64,000 nucleotides of DNA from Phenylobacterium sp. Lineage in GTDB: Bacteria; Pseudomonadota; Alphaproteobacteria; Caulobacterales; Caulobacteraceae. The notes below the pieces were generated by a model. The model was not told where the DNA came from. It saw nothing but the letters and a program-made list of their open reading frames with translations, and made no database searches. The number at the start of each line of letters is the position of its first letter. Position 1 is the first letter of the stretch. The DNA lies in the NCBI RefSeq assembly GCF_025351295.1, contig NZ_JANXWD010000138.1, forward strand, positions 1-64,000, written 5' to 3'. Position numbers and translations under genes: made by a program. Below are positions 1-10,540 of the stretch, piece after piece.

Positions 1-555
1 CGCGGTGGGAGTCGCGCTGGCCACGGCGGGGACAGCGGGCGGCGGTGGCACATAGGCGAAGGCCCGCACGGGCTCGATGTTCTTGAGCTTCAGCTCCCCC
101 ATGTCGCTGAACTGGACCTTCAGCTTGCGCAGGTCCTCCCAGGCGCGCGCCGAGACGCAGATCCCGCCCGGTTCCGCCACCCCCTCCAGCCGCGCGGCGA
201 TGATCACGCCGTCACCGAAGACGTCATTGTCGTCGATGATGATGTCGCCGACGTTGATCCCGATCCGCAGGATGATCTGCTTGTCGCCGGCCACGCCGGT
301 GTTGCGCTTGGCGGCCGCCCGCTGCAGCTTGCGCGCGCACTCGAACGCCTCGACCACGCTGGCGAACTCGCCCAGGAAGCCATCGCCCAGGGTCTTGACC
401 ACCCGGCCCCGGTGTTCGGTGACGATCGGCCGGATCACGGTCTGGATCAGCGACTTTATCTGGCGGACCGTGCCCTCTTCGTCCCGGCCCATCAGGCGGC
501 TGTAGCCGACCACGTCAGCCGCCATGATCGCGGCAAGGCGCCGCTCAACCCTCAT
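1..555 (-). CDS. Class III adenylate/guanylate cyclase, partial (N-terminal catalytic domain; C-terminus outside window)
   Basis: Minus-strand translation begins MRVERRLAAIMAADVVGYSRLMGRDEEGTVRQ...HRGRVVKTLGDGFLGEFASVVEAFECA...LRIGINVGDIIIDDNDVFGDGVIIAARLEG, typical class III cyclase catalytic domain motifs; runs off the left edge. Confidence 0.88.
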   Translation of the reverse strand, partial: MRVERRLAAIMAADVVGYSRLMGRDEEGTVRQIKSLIQTVIRPIVTEHRGRVVKTLGDGFLGEFASVVEAFECARKLQRAAAKRNTGVAGDKQIILRIGINVGDIIIDDNDVFGDGVIIAARLEGVAEPGGICVSARAWEDLRKLKVQFSDMGELKLKNIEPVRAFAYVPPPPAVPAVASATPTA

Positions 556-657
556 GACCCCTCTCCCCCGCCCACAACCGTCCAGGGCCGAGCTTACGGG
601 ATAACGTGGTTTACAGGAAAGGACATGATCCCAGGGGACGTTCGCCCGGGACGGAGA

Positions 658-2154
658 TCAGCCCTTGGGGCATGCCTCGATGGGAATATGCCGGATCTGG
701 GCGTCCAGGCCCAGGATCTGGTTGCTGGCCTCGTTCGCCCTGGTCGCCACCGGCGCGAAGGCCTCGAACTGGCTCTTGATCCGGAACACGAAGCCGCTCT
801 GCCGGCCGTTGTATTCCTGGCCCAGCACATTGAGCGCCGATAGATAGGCGATGGCGATCTCGTTGTTGCGGTAGGCCGTGGTGTAGGCCGGCTTGAACAC
901 ATTGTTCAGATAGTCGATCTCGGCCTCGACCGAGCAGAACTTGGCCGGCAGGGTCAGCACCGGGACCGCCTCCAGCTGCGGCGGCGGCGGCATCACGTTC
1001 TCGCCCAGGCTGGCGATGGTGAAATGCATCTCCACGGGCGGCGGCGCGGCGGCGGGCGGCGGGCGCGACAAGGCCGGGCTGGGGGTGACCGAGGCGACCT
1101 GCAGCGGTGGGGCGGCGGCTGGCGGAGCTTCCGCTTGCGGCGCGGCGGCTGGCGGCCCGACCGGCGGGGCGGTGACCTGGGCCGGGGGCGCCTGAGCCGT
1201 CGGCGCGGTCGGACCGGGCGTCGGGGCCGGCGAGGCCGCTGCCGGGACCGGCAGGGAGCGATAGACGGCGCCCGGCGGCCCGGTGTTGTCCGCCGCGGCC
1301 AGTCGCGCCACCTCCGGAGCCGGCGCCGGCGCGGCCTGCACGGGTGGCGGCGCGGCCGCCGCGTAGATGGGGCGCCCGGTGGCGTTGAAGGTGAAGTCCT
1401 CCGCCAGGTCGCCGAACCGTTGCGGCGCCTGGCGGTTGGAGGTCTGGGCCCGCACCTCGCGCAGGATGCTCTGGTAGATCTTCTGGATCGAGGCGTCAGG
1501 CACCGACAGGGCGTGAGTGAAGGCCACCGCGAACACGCTGTTCTTGCTGGCCCCGCCGCCCGCATCGACGCTGGCGTCCTCTGCCACGTCGCCCGACGAC
1601 GCCGAGAACAGCACCAGGGCCCCGACCGGCGGGCTGAGCGCATGGGTGCCGGCCACCGCGCCCTTCACCCGCCGCAGGAACGGATTGTCCCGGCAGGCGT
1701 CGAACACCACGATGACCCCGAAGGTCTGTTTGTCGGAATAGAGCATGTCCAGCGGGATGCCCTGGAACTGGACCGCGGTCGGGGTCTCCAGCTTGACGTC
1801 CACCGGCAGCATATAGTCGCGCCCGTCCGCCTCGATACCGTGGCCGGCGTAGTAGATCAGCACCAGGTCGCCATCGCGCACCCGGCTCATGAACCCGCCG
1901 ATCAGGTCGCGCATGCCGCTCTGGCCGAGGTTCTTGTCGCTGGTCACCTGGAAGCCGAGCCCGGTGAGCTTGGCGGCGACCGCGTCGGCGTCGGCCTCGG
2001 GGTTATCCAGCACCCCGCCGTTGGTATAGGTGGCGTTGCCGATGACCAGGGCGATGCGGCGGCCCGGCTGGGCCTGGGCATAGGCCGGCGACAGCGCCAG
2101 GACCGACAGGATCAGCGCAAGCAGCGCCGAGGCCACGAATTTCGCGGCCAGCAT
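658..2154 (-). CDS. Caspase-like (peptidase C14) exported protein with Pro/Ala-rich linker
   Basis: Signal peptide MLAAKFVASALLALILSVLALSPAYAQA; RIALVIGNATYTNGGVLDNPEADADAVA; catalytic His in YYAGHGIE and Cys in VFDACRDNPF. ORF extends to 2187, but Met at 2154 gives the signal peptide. Confidence 0.9.
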   Translation of the reverse strand: MLAAKFVASALLALILSVLALSPAYAQAQPGRRIALVIGNATYTNGGVLDNPEADADAVAAKLTGLGFQVTSDKNLGQSGMRDLIGGFMSRVRDGDLVLIYYAGHGIEADGRDYMLPVDVKLETPTAVQFQGIPLDMLYSDKQTFGVIVVFDACRDNPFLRRVKGAVAGTHALSPPVGALVLFSASSGDVAEDASVDAGGGASKNSVFAVAFTHALSVPDASIQKIYQSILREVRAQTSNRQAPQRFGDLAEDFTFNATGRPIYAAAAPPPVQAAPAPAPEVARLAAADNTGPPGAVYRSLPVPAAASPAPTPGPTAPTAQAPPAQVTAPPVGPPAAAPQAEAPPAAAPPLQVASVTPSPALSRPPPAAAPPPVEMHFTIASLGENVMPPPPQLEAVPVLTLPAKFCSVEAEIDYLNNVFKPAYTTAYRNNEIAIAYLSALNVLGQEYNGRQSGFVFRIKSQFEAFAPVATRANEASNQILGLDAQIRHIPIEACPKG

Positions 2155-2392
2155 CGATGTCGGCCTTGTCCCCCGTTCCCGGAGCATTGCGCCCCAACCC
2201 CCATGAACGCACTCACGCGCCGTCTATACATTACCCTGGCCGACGTGCGTGAAGAAAGCCTGTTCGGTCCTCAGTCCTGATCTCCGGACGCAGTTGCCCG
2301 CCCGACGACCTGCTCGCCTCTGCGGCGAGAAGCATTGAGATTACGGCGGCGCGAGCGCTAAGGTTGCGTTGGCTGTTCGGGGGAACATCGAG

Positions 2393-3028
2393 ATGCGGAT
2401 CACCGGGCTGGTGACACTGTTGGCGTGCGTGGTCGCCGTGGGCTCGGCGAACGCCCAGGGCGCCAGGGCGGATTATTCGGCCGACGACTTCGTCAAGGCC
2501 ATCCTCACGGGCCCGCAGCCCTGCCCCAAGGGCATGAGCGCGGAAAGCTGCGAGGCCAATCCGAAGACCCGTCGCTTCAGCCTCGCCGGGCCTTCGCCGT
2601 CGGGCAGCGCGCCCGCGCACCGCCCAGCGGAGGCCAAACCGCAGCGTGGCGCGCCCCGGCTGATGAGCGCCCTCGCCCAGCCCGCCAAGCTGACCCCCGC
2701 CGACGTGCTGGTCACCTTCGCCAAGGGGTCTGCCGAGATCACGCCCCAGGGCCAGGCCAACCTCCAGAGCATCGCCGCCGGCCTCAACAAGCCCGCCCTC
2801 GTCGCCCTGCAGTTCGAGATCGCCGGCTTCACCGATGTGTCGGGGTCGGCGGTCCTGAACAAGGCGCTCTCCCAACAGCGGGCCGACGCGGTGAAGGCCT
2901 ATCTGACCTCGCTCAGTGTCAGCCCCAGCCGGCTGATGGCGGTCGGCTACGGCCCCGACCATCTGATCGATCCCGCCGATCCCACCTCCGAGGCCAACCG
3001 GCGGGTGGAGCTTCACCGCCTCAACTGA
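2393..3028 (+). CDS. Exported OmpA-family (OmpA C-terminal domain) protein
   Basis: Signal peptide MRITGLVTLLACVVAVGSANAQG; C-terminal VTFAKGSAEITPQGQANLQSIA...EIAGFTDVSGSAVLNKALSQQRADAVKAYL...GYGPDHLIDPADPTSEANRRVELHRLN. Confidence 0.88.
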   Translation: MRITGLVTLLACVVAVGSANAQGARADYSADDFVKAILTGPQPCPKGMSAESCEANPKTRRFSLAGPSPSGSAPAHRPAEAKPQRGAPRLMSALAQPAKLTPADVLVTFAKGSAEITPQGQANLQSIAAGLNKPALVALQFEIAGFTDVSGSAVLNKALSQQRADAVKAYLTSLSVSPSRLMAVGYGPDHLIDPADPTSEANRRVELHRLN

Positions 3029-3049
3029 GGCTGGCCTCCGCGCGACGGC

Positions 3050-3859
3050 TTGACGGACGCCGCGCCGTCGGCCCATGCCCCGTGCATGCTGCTCGTCGAA
3101 AAGCCCCTGGACGGCGTCGCCGTCGTCACCCTGAACCGGCCCGAGGCCATGAACGCGCTGTCCCGCGACCTGCGGGCGGCGCTCCGGAAGGCCATCGTGG
3201 CGCTGGACGAGGACCCGGCCGTCCGGGTCATCGTGCTGACCGGGGCCGGCGAACGCGCCTTCACCGCCGGCCTTGACCTCAAGGAGCTGTCCACCGATCC
3301 GCTAGGCATGGGGGCCGCCAACGCCACCGACCCGTCCGAGAACCCGGCCCGCGCCGTCCTGGCCTGCTCCAAGCCGATCATCGGCGCGATCAACGGGGTG
3401 GCGATCACCGGCGGGTTCGAGGTGGCGCTGGCCTGCGACGTGCTGATCTGCTCAACCAACGCCCGCTTCGCCGACACCCACGCCCGCGTCGGCATCACCC
3501 CCGGCTGGGGCCTGTCGCAGAAGCTCAGCCGCTGCATCGGGCCCTACCGCGCCAAGGAGCTGTCGCTGACCGGCAACTTCCTGGACGCCAAGACCGCCTA
3601 CGCGTGGGGCCTGGTCAACCGCGTGGTCGAGCCCGCCGAGCTGATGCCCGCCGCCCTGCAGCTGGCCGCCCAGATGGCCGACATCGAGGGCGACATGCTG
3701 GTCACCTACAAGGCCATGATCGACGACGGCTACGACCTGCCGATGGGCGAGGGCCTGCAGCTGGAGCACCAGCGCTCGGTCGTCCACAACGCCGCCGTCA
3801 CGCCGGAGATGGTCGCAGCCCGCCGTGCGGCGGTGCAGGCGCGGGGGCGGAACCAGTAG
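3050..3859 (+). CDS. Enoyl-CoA hydratase/isomerase (crotonase) family protein
   Basis: VAVVTLNRPEAMNALS...GAGERAFTAGLDLKEL...GAINGVAITGGFEVALACDVLI...ADTHARVGITPGWG; TTG start at 3050 or ATG at 3086. Confidence 0.9.
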   Translation: MTDAAPSAHAPCMLLVEKPLDGVAVVTLNRPEAMNALSRDLRAALRKAIVALDEDPAVRVIVLTGAGERAFTAGLDLKELSTDPLGMGAANATDPSENPARAVLACSKPIIGAINGVAITGGFEVALACDVLICSTNARFADTHARVGITPGWGLSQKLSRCIGPYRAKELSLTGNFLDAKTAYAWGLVNRVVEPAELMPAALQLAAQMADIEGDMLVTYKAMIDDGYDLPMGEGLQLEHQRSVVHNAAVTPEMVAARRAAVQARGRNQ

Positions 3860-3861
3860 GA

Positions 3862-4537
3862 TCAGGCGCGCGGGGTCGGCGGCGGATGCTCGGTGGCGGC
3901 GATCATCCAACGCCGGCGCGTAGCTCAGGTGGCGTGGATCGCCAAGTTGCTCCGGCGGCGCAAAATCCGGGTCGGCATAGACAAAGCCGCCGCCCCGCTC
4001 TCCGATGAGCCCGCTCGCGCCGAGGTCCACCAGCACGGGCCCGCCGCGCCCCACGACGACATTCGCCGGCTTCACATCGGCATGCACGAGGCCGGCTTCA
4101 TGCATGGCGCCGAGCGCTTTCAGGACAGGGCCGAGCAGCTCCCGGAGGGGAGCTTCGCCAAGGCCGCCGGGCCGGGCGGCGATCATGTCCTCCAGCGTCG
4201 GGCCCTCGACGAACCGGGTCACGACATAGGCCGTGCCGTCAGCCTCGAAGGCGTCGACCGGCCGCGCCAGGGCCGGATGGCCGACCCGGGCGAGCTTCTC
4301 CGCCTCCTGCAGAAACTGATGCAGTAGCTGTTCGGTCGAAACCCCTTCGATGGTCGGCGGGTGGCGCACGCCGGTTTCGCCGCGCGTCGAGGCGTCCTGG
4401 ACGAAGAATTCCTTCACCGCCACCCGAAGGCCGGTCGCGGCGGACACCGAGTCGTAGACCGTCGCGTAGCGGCCCCGGGCGATGACGCGTCCAAGGATGA
4501 AGCCGCCCACCGTCTTGCCCGCGCCGTCGGAGCCCAT
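3862..4537 (-). pseudogene. Ser/Thr protein kinase, apparently truncated or degraded (C-lobe missing)
   Basis: MGSDGAGKTVGGFILGRVIARGRYATVYD...RVAVKEFF...HEAGLVHADVKPANVVV...VLVDLGASG...FAPPEQLGDP, then homology stops. The open frame continues to 3452 through antisense of the crotonase; another frame gives WMIAATEHPPPTPRA-stop at 3862. Confidence 0.6.
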
Positions 4538-4684
4538 TCTTGTCGCGGCCTCACTCAGGCGGCGATTGTCGTCCAGGACGGCCGCCCGCGCAAATTGCGG
4601 GCGCGGCGCGGCGCGCGATGGTCAGCGACGGCAACCTTGGGCATGCTGCGGCGGGGCTATTCCCCGCCCCGGGGATCTTGAAAC

Positions 4685-4924
4685 ATGAACCGCAGACTTC
4701 AACTCGCCACGCTCGCTGGCGCGCTGGCGCTGGGCGCCGCCGTTGGCCACGCGTCCGCCGATCAGCCCCACATGCAGGCGGCGCTGGACTCCCTCAAGGC
4801 CGCGCGCACCGAACTGATGGCGGCCACAGCCGACAAGGGCGGCCACCGCGTCGCCGCCCTGCGCGCTACGAACGAGGCGATCAAGGAGGTCCAGCAGGGT
4901 ATCACCTTCGACCGCACCCACTGA
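4685..4924 (+). CDS. Small exported conserved hypothetical protein
   Basis: Signal peptide MNRRLQLATLAGALALGAAVGHASA, then DQPHMQAALDSLKAARTELMAATADKGGHRVAALRATNEAIKEVQQGITFDRTH. Confidence 0.75.
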   Translation: MNRRLQLATLAGALALGAAVGHASADQPHMQAALDSLKAARTELMAATADKGGHRVAALRATNEAIKEVQQGITFDRTH

Positions 4925-4946
4925 TCGACCACCCACCAACGCAAAA

Positions 4947-4970
4947 CGCCGGCCGCGGTGACGGCCGGCG
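4947..4970. terminator. Bidirectional terminator-like hairpin between the 79-aa gene and rpmF
   Basis: CGCCGGCCG-CGGTGA-CGGCCGGCG, 9-bp perfect arms between convergent stops. Confidence 0.65.
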
Positions 4971-5002
4971 CTTCGAATGCGCGGATCGGGCTAGGTCGGA
5001 GC

Positions 5003-5185
5003 CTAGTCTTCCTTCGGCGTCAGGACCTGGCGGCCCTTGTACATGCCGGTCTTCAGGTCGACGTGGTGCGGCCGCTTCAGTTCGCCCGTTTCCTTGTCTT
5101 CATGGAAGGAATTGGGGCCAAGCGCATGGTGCGAGCGGCGCATGTTCCGCCGCGACGGCGAGGTTTTGCGTTTAGGAACAGCCAT
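5003..5185 (-). CDS. rpmF: 50S ribosomal protein L32
   Basis: [55 protein letters not shown]. Confidence 0.95.
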   Translation of the reverse strand: MAVPKRKTSPSRRNMRRSHHALGPNSFHEDKETGELKRPHHVDLKTGMYKGRQVLTPKED

Positions 5186-5334
5186 CGGAGGTCTCTTCGG
5201 CGGTAGAAATGGATACGGCGGCCGCCAGGACAGAATCCCAGGCCGCCGGTGAGCGCGGGCTTATGCATGAAACCCCGCGCGCGATCAAGCCGCCTGGATT
5301 ATGCTTTACAGTGTCAGCCAATAGCGGGGCGCTC

Positions 5335-5742
5335 ATGCCACAGGACCTGATCTTCGGACCCATGGGCGCGCTGGCGCTCCTCACCTTCACCGTCCTGGGG
5401 TTCATCCCGGCCACGCGGTTCCGCGCGGGTTTCGCGGGCCAGGTCACGTCGGACGACTTCAAGCTCGGCGAATCGGCCCGGGTCCCGCCCCAGGTGGCAG
5501 TGACCAACCGCAACTACATGAACCTGCTCGAGCTGCCGATGCTCTTCTATGTGGCGGGGCTGATGTACTTCGTCGCCGGCCGGGTGAACGTCACCGTGCT
5601 GATCGTCGCCTGGGCCTACGTCGCCCTGCGCGCGATCCACTCGCTGATCCACCTGACCTACAACAAGGTCACCCACCGGCTGGTGGCCTTCGCCCTGTCC
5701 AACGCCGTGCTCGCGGCGCTCTGGATCCTGTTCTTCGTCTAG
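5335..5742 (+). CDS. MAPEG family membrane protein
   Basis: Four hydrophobic segments; NRNYMNLLELPMLFYVAGLMYF...AYVALRAIHSLIHLTYNKVTHRLVAF is MAPEG-like. Confidence 0.82.
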   Translation: MPQDLIFGPMGALALLTFTVLGFIPATRFRAGFAGQVTSDDFKLGESARVPPQVAVTNRNYMNLLELPMLFYVAGLMYFVAGRVNVTVLIVAWAYVALRAIHSLIHLTYNKVTHRLVAFALSNAVLAALWILFFV

Positions 5743-5756
5743 GGCCATCCTCAACA

Positions 5757-5884
5757 CCGCTCATCCCGGCGAACGTCGGGACCCAGATGGCATGGCTCAG
5801 ATGTGGCCTCCAGGCGCATTGAGCCCGTCCAGCCCGCCTCCCAGCTATCGAATCCGGGTCCCGGCCTTCGCCGGGATGAGCGGG
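5757..5884. repeat. Inverted pair of the CTCATCCCGGCGAA-type intergenic palindromic repeat (copy A)
   Basis: Left CCGCTCATCCCGGCGAACGTCGGGACCCAGAT; right ATCCGGGTCCCGGCCTTCGCCGGGATGAGCGG. Confidence 0.85.
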
Positions 5885-5945
5885 CATCGTTGCCTATGTC
5901 ATTGAAATTTCAGAGGTCCGACAGTGTCTGGGCCCTGGCGCGCCG

Positions 5946-6245
5946 CTAGGGCGCGATGCTGGCGCCGTCCACCAGGATCAGGTTGCGGCTCAGCGCCTTG
6001 TCGCGAACCTCGAGCGCCGTGGCGTACTCGGGCGAGGCGTACCAGCGCCGCGCGGTCTCCATGTCCGGGAACTCGACCACCACGATGGCCTTGGGGTCCC
6101 AGGCGCCTTCGAGCACCTCGATCGCCCCGCCACGGGCCACATAGCGCCCGCCATAGAGCTTGATCGCCGCCGCCGCTCGCGAACGATACATCTCCCGTTC
6201 CGGCGTGTCGTGCAGCACGAGGTCGGAGATGATGTAGGCGGGCAT
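5946..6245 (-). CDS. DUF1330 domain protein
   Basis: MPAYIISDLVLHDTPEREMYRSRAAAAIKLYGGRYVARGGAIEVLEGAWDPKAIVVVEFPDMETARRWYASPEY. Confidence 0.85.
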   Translation of the reverse strand: MPAYIISDLVLHDTPEREMYRSRAAAAIKLYGGRYVARGGAIEVLEGAWDPKAIVVVEFPDMETARRWYASPEYATALEVRDKALSRNLILVDGASIAP

Positions 6246-6255
6246 CTGGGACTCC

Positions 6256-7947
<1,692 letters not shown>

Positions 7948-7958
7948 CTATCCACCGA

Positions 7959-8417
7959 TTACTTCCTGGCCGGAGTGGCCGGGGCCGCCGCCGACGGGGT
8001 TGGGACTTGGTCGCCCGCCGGGATCGTGCCGAACGGGCTGTTGATCGTCGGCGTCGGGGCCTGCAGCGGCGCGGGCGCGCTGCCGGCGGGGCCGGGTTGG
8101 GCCGTGCCGGCCGGCGGCTCGGCCGGTTCCTTGGTCAGTTCCGCCGGGTTGATCGCATTCACCTTCAGCCGGTCGACAACCGAGGCGGCGCCACGCTCGC
8201 GGCCGGCCACGATGGTCAGCAGCAGAGCCAGGACGAAGAAGATGGCGCCAAGGATCCAGGTCGTCCGCGTCAGCAAGTCGCCGGCGCCGCGCACCGACAT
8301 CAGCGATCCGGTGCCGCCCGTGACCAGCCCGCCGCCCTCGGAGCGCTGCAGCAGCACCACGACGACCAGGAAGAAGGCGACGATGACCTCGATCACCAGC
8401 AGCAGGTTCAACAGCAT
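7959..8417 (-). CDS. secG: Preprotein translocase subunit SecG with Pro/Ala-rich C-terminal tail
   Basis: LLVIEVIVAFFLVVVVLLQRSEGGGLVTGGTGSLMSVRGAGDLLTRTTWILGAIFFVLALLLTI. Confidence 0.93.
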   Translation of the reverse strand: MLLNLLLVIEVIVAFFLVVVVLLQRSEGGGLVTGGTGSLMSVRGAGDLLTRTTWILGAIFFVLALLLTIVAGRERGAASVVDRLKVNAINPAELTKEPAEPPAGTAQPGPAGSAPAPLQAPTPTINSPFGTIPAGDQVPTPSAAAPATPARK

Positions 8418-8536
8418 AGGCGGACTTTCCGGACCTGACGGGCGGACTTAACCCCGCCGAAATGAAGCGCGCGCTCTATCACCACACCCGCTCCAAGGCC
8501 ATAGCTAGTGCGCCGCACCCCGCCGACCAAGACCCG

Positions 8537-9076
8537 ATGATTCTCGACCTCCACCGCCTACCGATCCTCGAAACCCAGCGCCTGCGGCTGGAACCGCTGA
8601 CCGTGGCGGCGGCCGGCGACCTCTACCCGCTGATGGGCGACCCGGAGGTGATGGCCTTCTGGGATGTCGCAGAGATCGACGATCTGGATCTCGTCGTCCA
8701 GATCGTCTGGGCCCAGGTCGAGCGGATGGAGGACGGCCTGGATGTCCACTGGGCTATTCGCACCCTGGATGGCGGCGCGTTCCTGGGGGTCTGCGACCTC
8801 TCCGACATTGATCGCTGGCACCGCCGCGCGGAGATCGGCTTCATGCTCGGCCGCGACGCCTGGGGCCACGGCTACGCGCAGGAGGCGATGCGCAACGTGA
8901 TTGCCTTCGCCGGCGCCAACGGCCTCCGCCGGCTGGCCGCCCGCACCCACCTGGGCAACCGCCGCTCCGATGTCCTGCTGCAGAAGCTGGGCTTCTCCGA
9001 GGAGGGCCTGCTGCGTGGCCACATCCTCAAGGACGGCGAGCGCCGCGACTGCCGCCTGTTCGGGCTTCTACTGTAG
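8537..9076 (+). CDS. GNAT family N-acetyltransferase (RimJ/RimL-like)
   Basis: ILETQRLRLEPLTVAAAGDLYPLMGDPEVMAFW...RAEIGFMLGRDAWGHGYAQEAMRNVIAFAGANGLRRLAARTHLGNRRSDVLLQKLGFSEEGLLR. Confidence 0.9.
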   Translation: MILDLHRLPILETQRLRLEPLTVAAAGDLYPLMGDPEVMAFWDVAEIDDLDLVVQIVWAQVERMEDGLDVHWAIRTLDGGAFLGVCDLSDIDRWHRRAEIGFMLGRDAWGHGYAQEAMRNVIAFAGANGLRRLAARTHLGNRRSDVLLQKLGFSEEGLLRGHILKDGERRDCRLFGLLL

Positions 9077-9100
9077 CCGGTCGGCGCCTATTTTCCCCGG

Positions 9101-9514
9101 ATGACCAACCCCATTGCGATCACCGGGTTCGACCACATCGTCCTGCGGGTCCGCGACAAGGACGCCATGCTGGGGTTCTACGTGGACGTCCTCGGCCTCA
9201 GCGTCGACTGGGACCGCCCCGAGCTCGGCCTCACCCACGTCCGCGCCGGCCCCCAGATGATCGACCTCGTCACGCTCGACGGAAAGCTGGGCCGGCTGGG
9301 CGGCGCGGCGCCGGGCGCCGAGGGCCGCAACCTCGACCACTTCGCGCTGCAGGTCCGTCCCTTCGACGAAGCCGCCATCCGCGCCCACCTGACCGCCCAC
9401 GGCGTCACCGTCGTGGAGGAAGGCCCCCGCTACGGCGCCGACGGCGACGGTTTCTCACTCTACATCCGCGATCCCGAGGGCAACACGGTCGAGCTCAAGG
9501 GACCGAGCGTCTAA
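9101..9514 (+). CDS. VOC/glyoxalase family protein
   Basis: ITGFDHIVLRVRDKDAMLGFYVDVLGLSVDWDRP...DHFALQVRPFDEAAIRAHL...FSLYIRDPEGNTVELKGPS. Confidence 0.88.
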   Translation: MTNPIAITGFDHIVLRVRDKDAMLGFYVDVLGLSVDWDRPELGLTHVRAGPQMIDLVTLDGKLGRLGGAAPGAEGRNLDHFALQVRPFDEAAIRAHLTAHGVTVVEEGPRYGADGDGFSLYIRDPEGNTVELKGPSV

Positions 9515-9526
9515 ACCTGCATCATT

Positions 9527-9654
9527 CCCCGCTCATCCCGGCGAAGGCCGGACCCAGATCCGAAGCGGGGACGCGGGTCGGGGGGGCTCAGCGCGCCTGG
9601 AGCCCACATCTGAACCCTTCACTCTGGGTTCCGGCCTTCGCCGGGATGGGCGGC
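9527..9654. repeat. Inverted pair of the CTCATCCCGGCGAA-type intergenic palindromic repeat (copy B)
   Basis: Left CCCGCTCATCCCGGCGAAGGCCGGACCCAGAT; right CTGGGTTCCGGCCTTCGCCGGGATGGGCGG. Confidence 0.85.
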
Positions 9655-9668
9655 ATGGCGCACGGATT

Positions 9669-10412
9669 CTAGACTGCCCGGATGATCCCCAGGAAGTCCG
9701 CCGCCTTCAGGGACGCCCCGCCCACCAGGGCGCCGCCCACTTCGGCGGCGTGCAGGATTTCGGCGGCATTGGCGGGTTTCACCGAGCCGCCGTAGAGGAT
9801 CGGGACCGCCCGCCCCGCGTCGCCGAACAGCGCCACCAGAGTGGCGCGGATCGCCCGGTGGACCTCCTCGATCTCCGGGGTGGTCGGGGTCAGGCCGGTG
9901 CCGATGGCCCAGACCGGTTCGTAGGCGACCGAGAACGCCTGGCCGGCCAGTTCCGCCGGCAGCGAGCCGCGGACCTGTCCCGTCACCACGCCCAGGGCCT
10001 CGCCGGCCTTGCGCTGCGCCAGGGTCTCGCCGACGCAGACGATCGGCTCCAGGCCGGCCCGCAGCGCCGCCCGGGTCTTGGCGGCCACCAGGGCGTCGGT
10101 CTCGCGATAGCCGGCGCGGCGCTCGGAGTGGCCCACGATCACCAGCACCGCGCCGGCGTCCGCCAACTGCTCGGCCGCCACATCGCCCGTGAACGCGCCG
10201 TCAGGTTCCGCGTGGCCATCCTGGCCGCCGACCAGCACCGCGGTTCCCGCAAGCGCCTCGCTCATCCGGTGGATCAGGGTCGCGGGGGGGCAGATCGCCA
10301 CACGCGCCGGCGTCGCCCCCAGGCCCGCGGCCACCGCCTTCGCCTCGGCCAGCGAGGCGGCCAGCCCGTTCATCTTCCAGTTTCCGGCGATCAACGGCCG
10401 TGGCGCGGTCAT
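9669..10412 (-). CDS. tpiA: Triosephosphate isomerase
   Basis: RPLIAGNWKMNGL...VIVGHSERRAGYRETD...AYEPVWAIGTGLTPTTPEIEEVH...ILYGGSVKPANAAEIL. Confidence 0.97.
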   Translation of the reverse strand: MTAPRPLIAGNWKMNGLAASLAEAKAVAAGLGATPARVAICPPATLIHRMSEALAGTAVLVGGQDGHAEPDGAFTGDVAAEQLADAGAVLVIVGHSERRAGYRETDALVAAKTRAALRAGLEPIVCVGETLAQRKAGEALGVVTGQVRGSLPAELAGQAFSVAYEPVWAIGTGLTPTTPEIEEVHRAIRATLVALFGDAGRAVPILYGGSVKPANAAEILHAAEVGGALVGGASLKAADFLGIIRAV

Positions 10413-10540
10413 GCCCCCTCCTGGGATGTCAGCGTGAGCCCGGGCGGTTAAGCCAAGCCGCTGCGGCTGTCACGCGCTTGCCCCAGCGAAGCCCACTCCA
10501 CTATACCGGCGCGCACGCTTCGCCGCAGGACTGGACCCGA

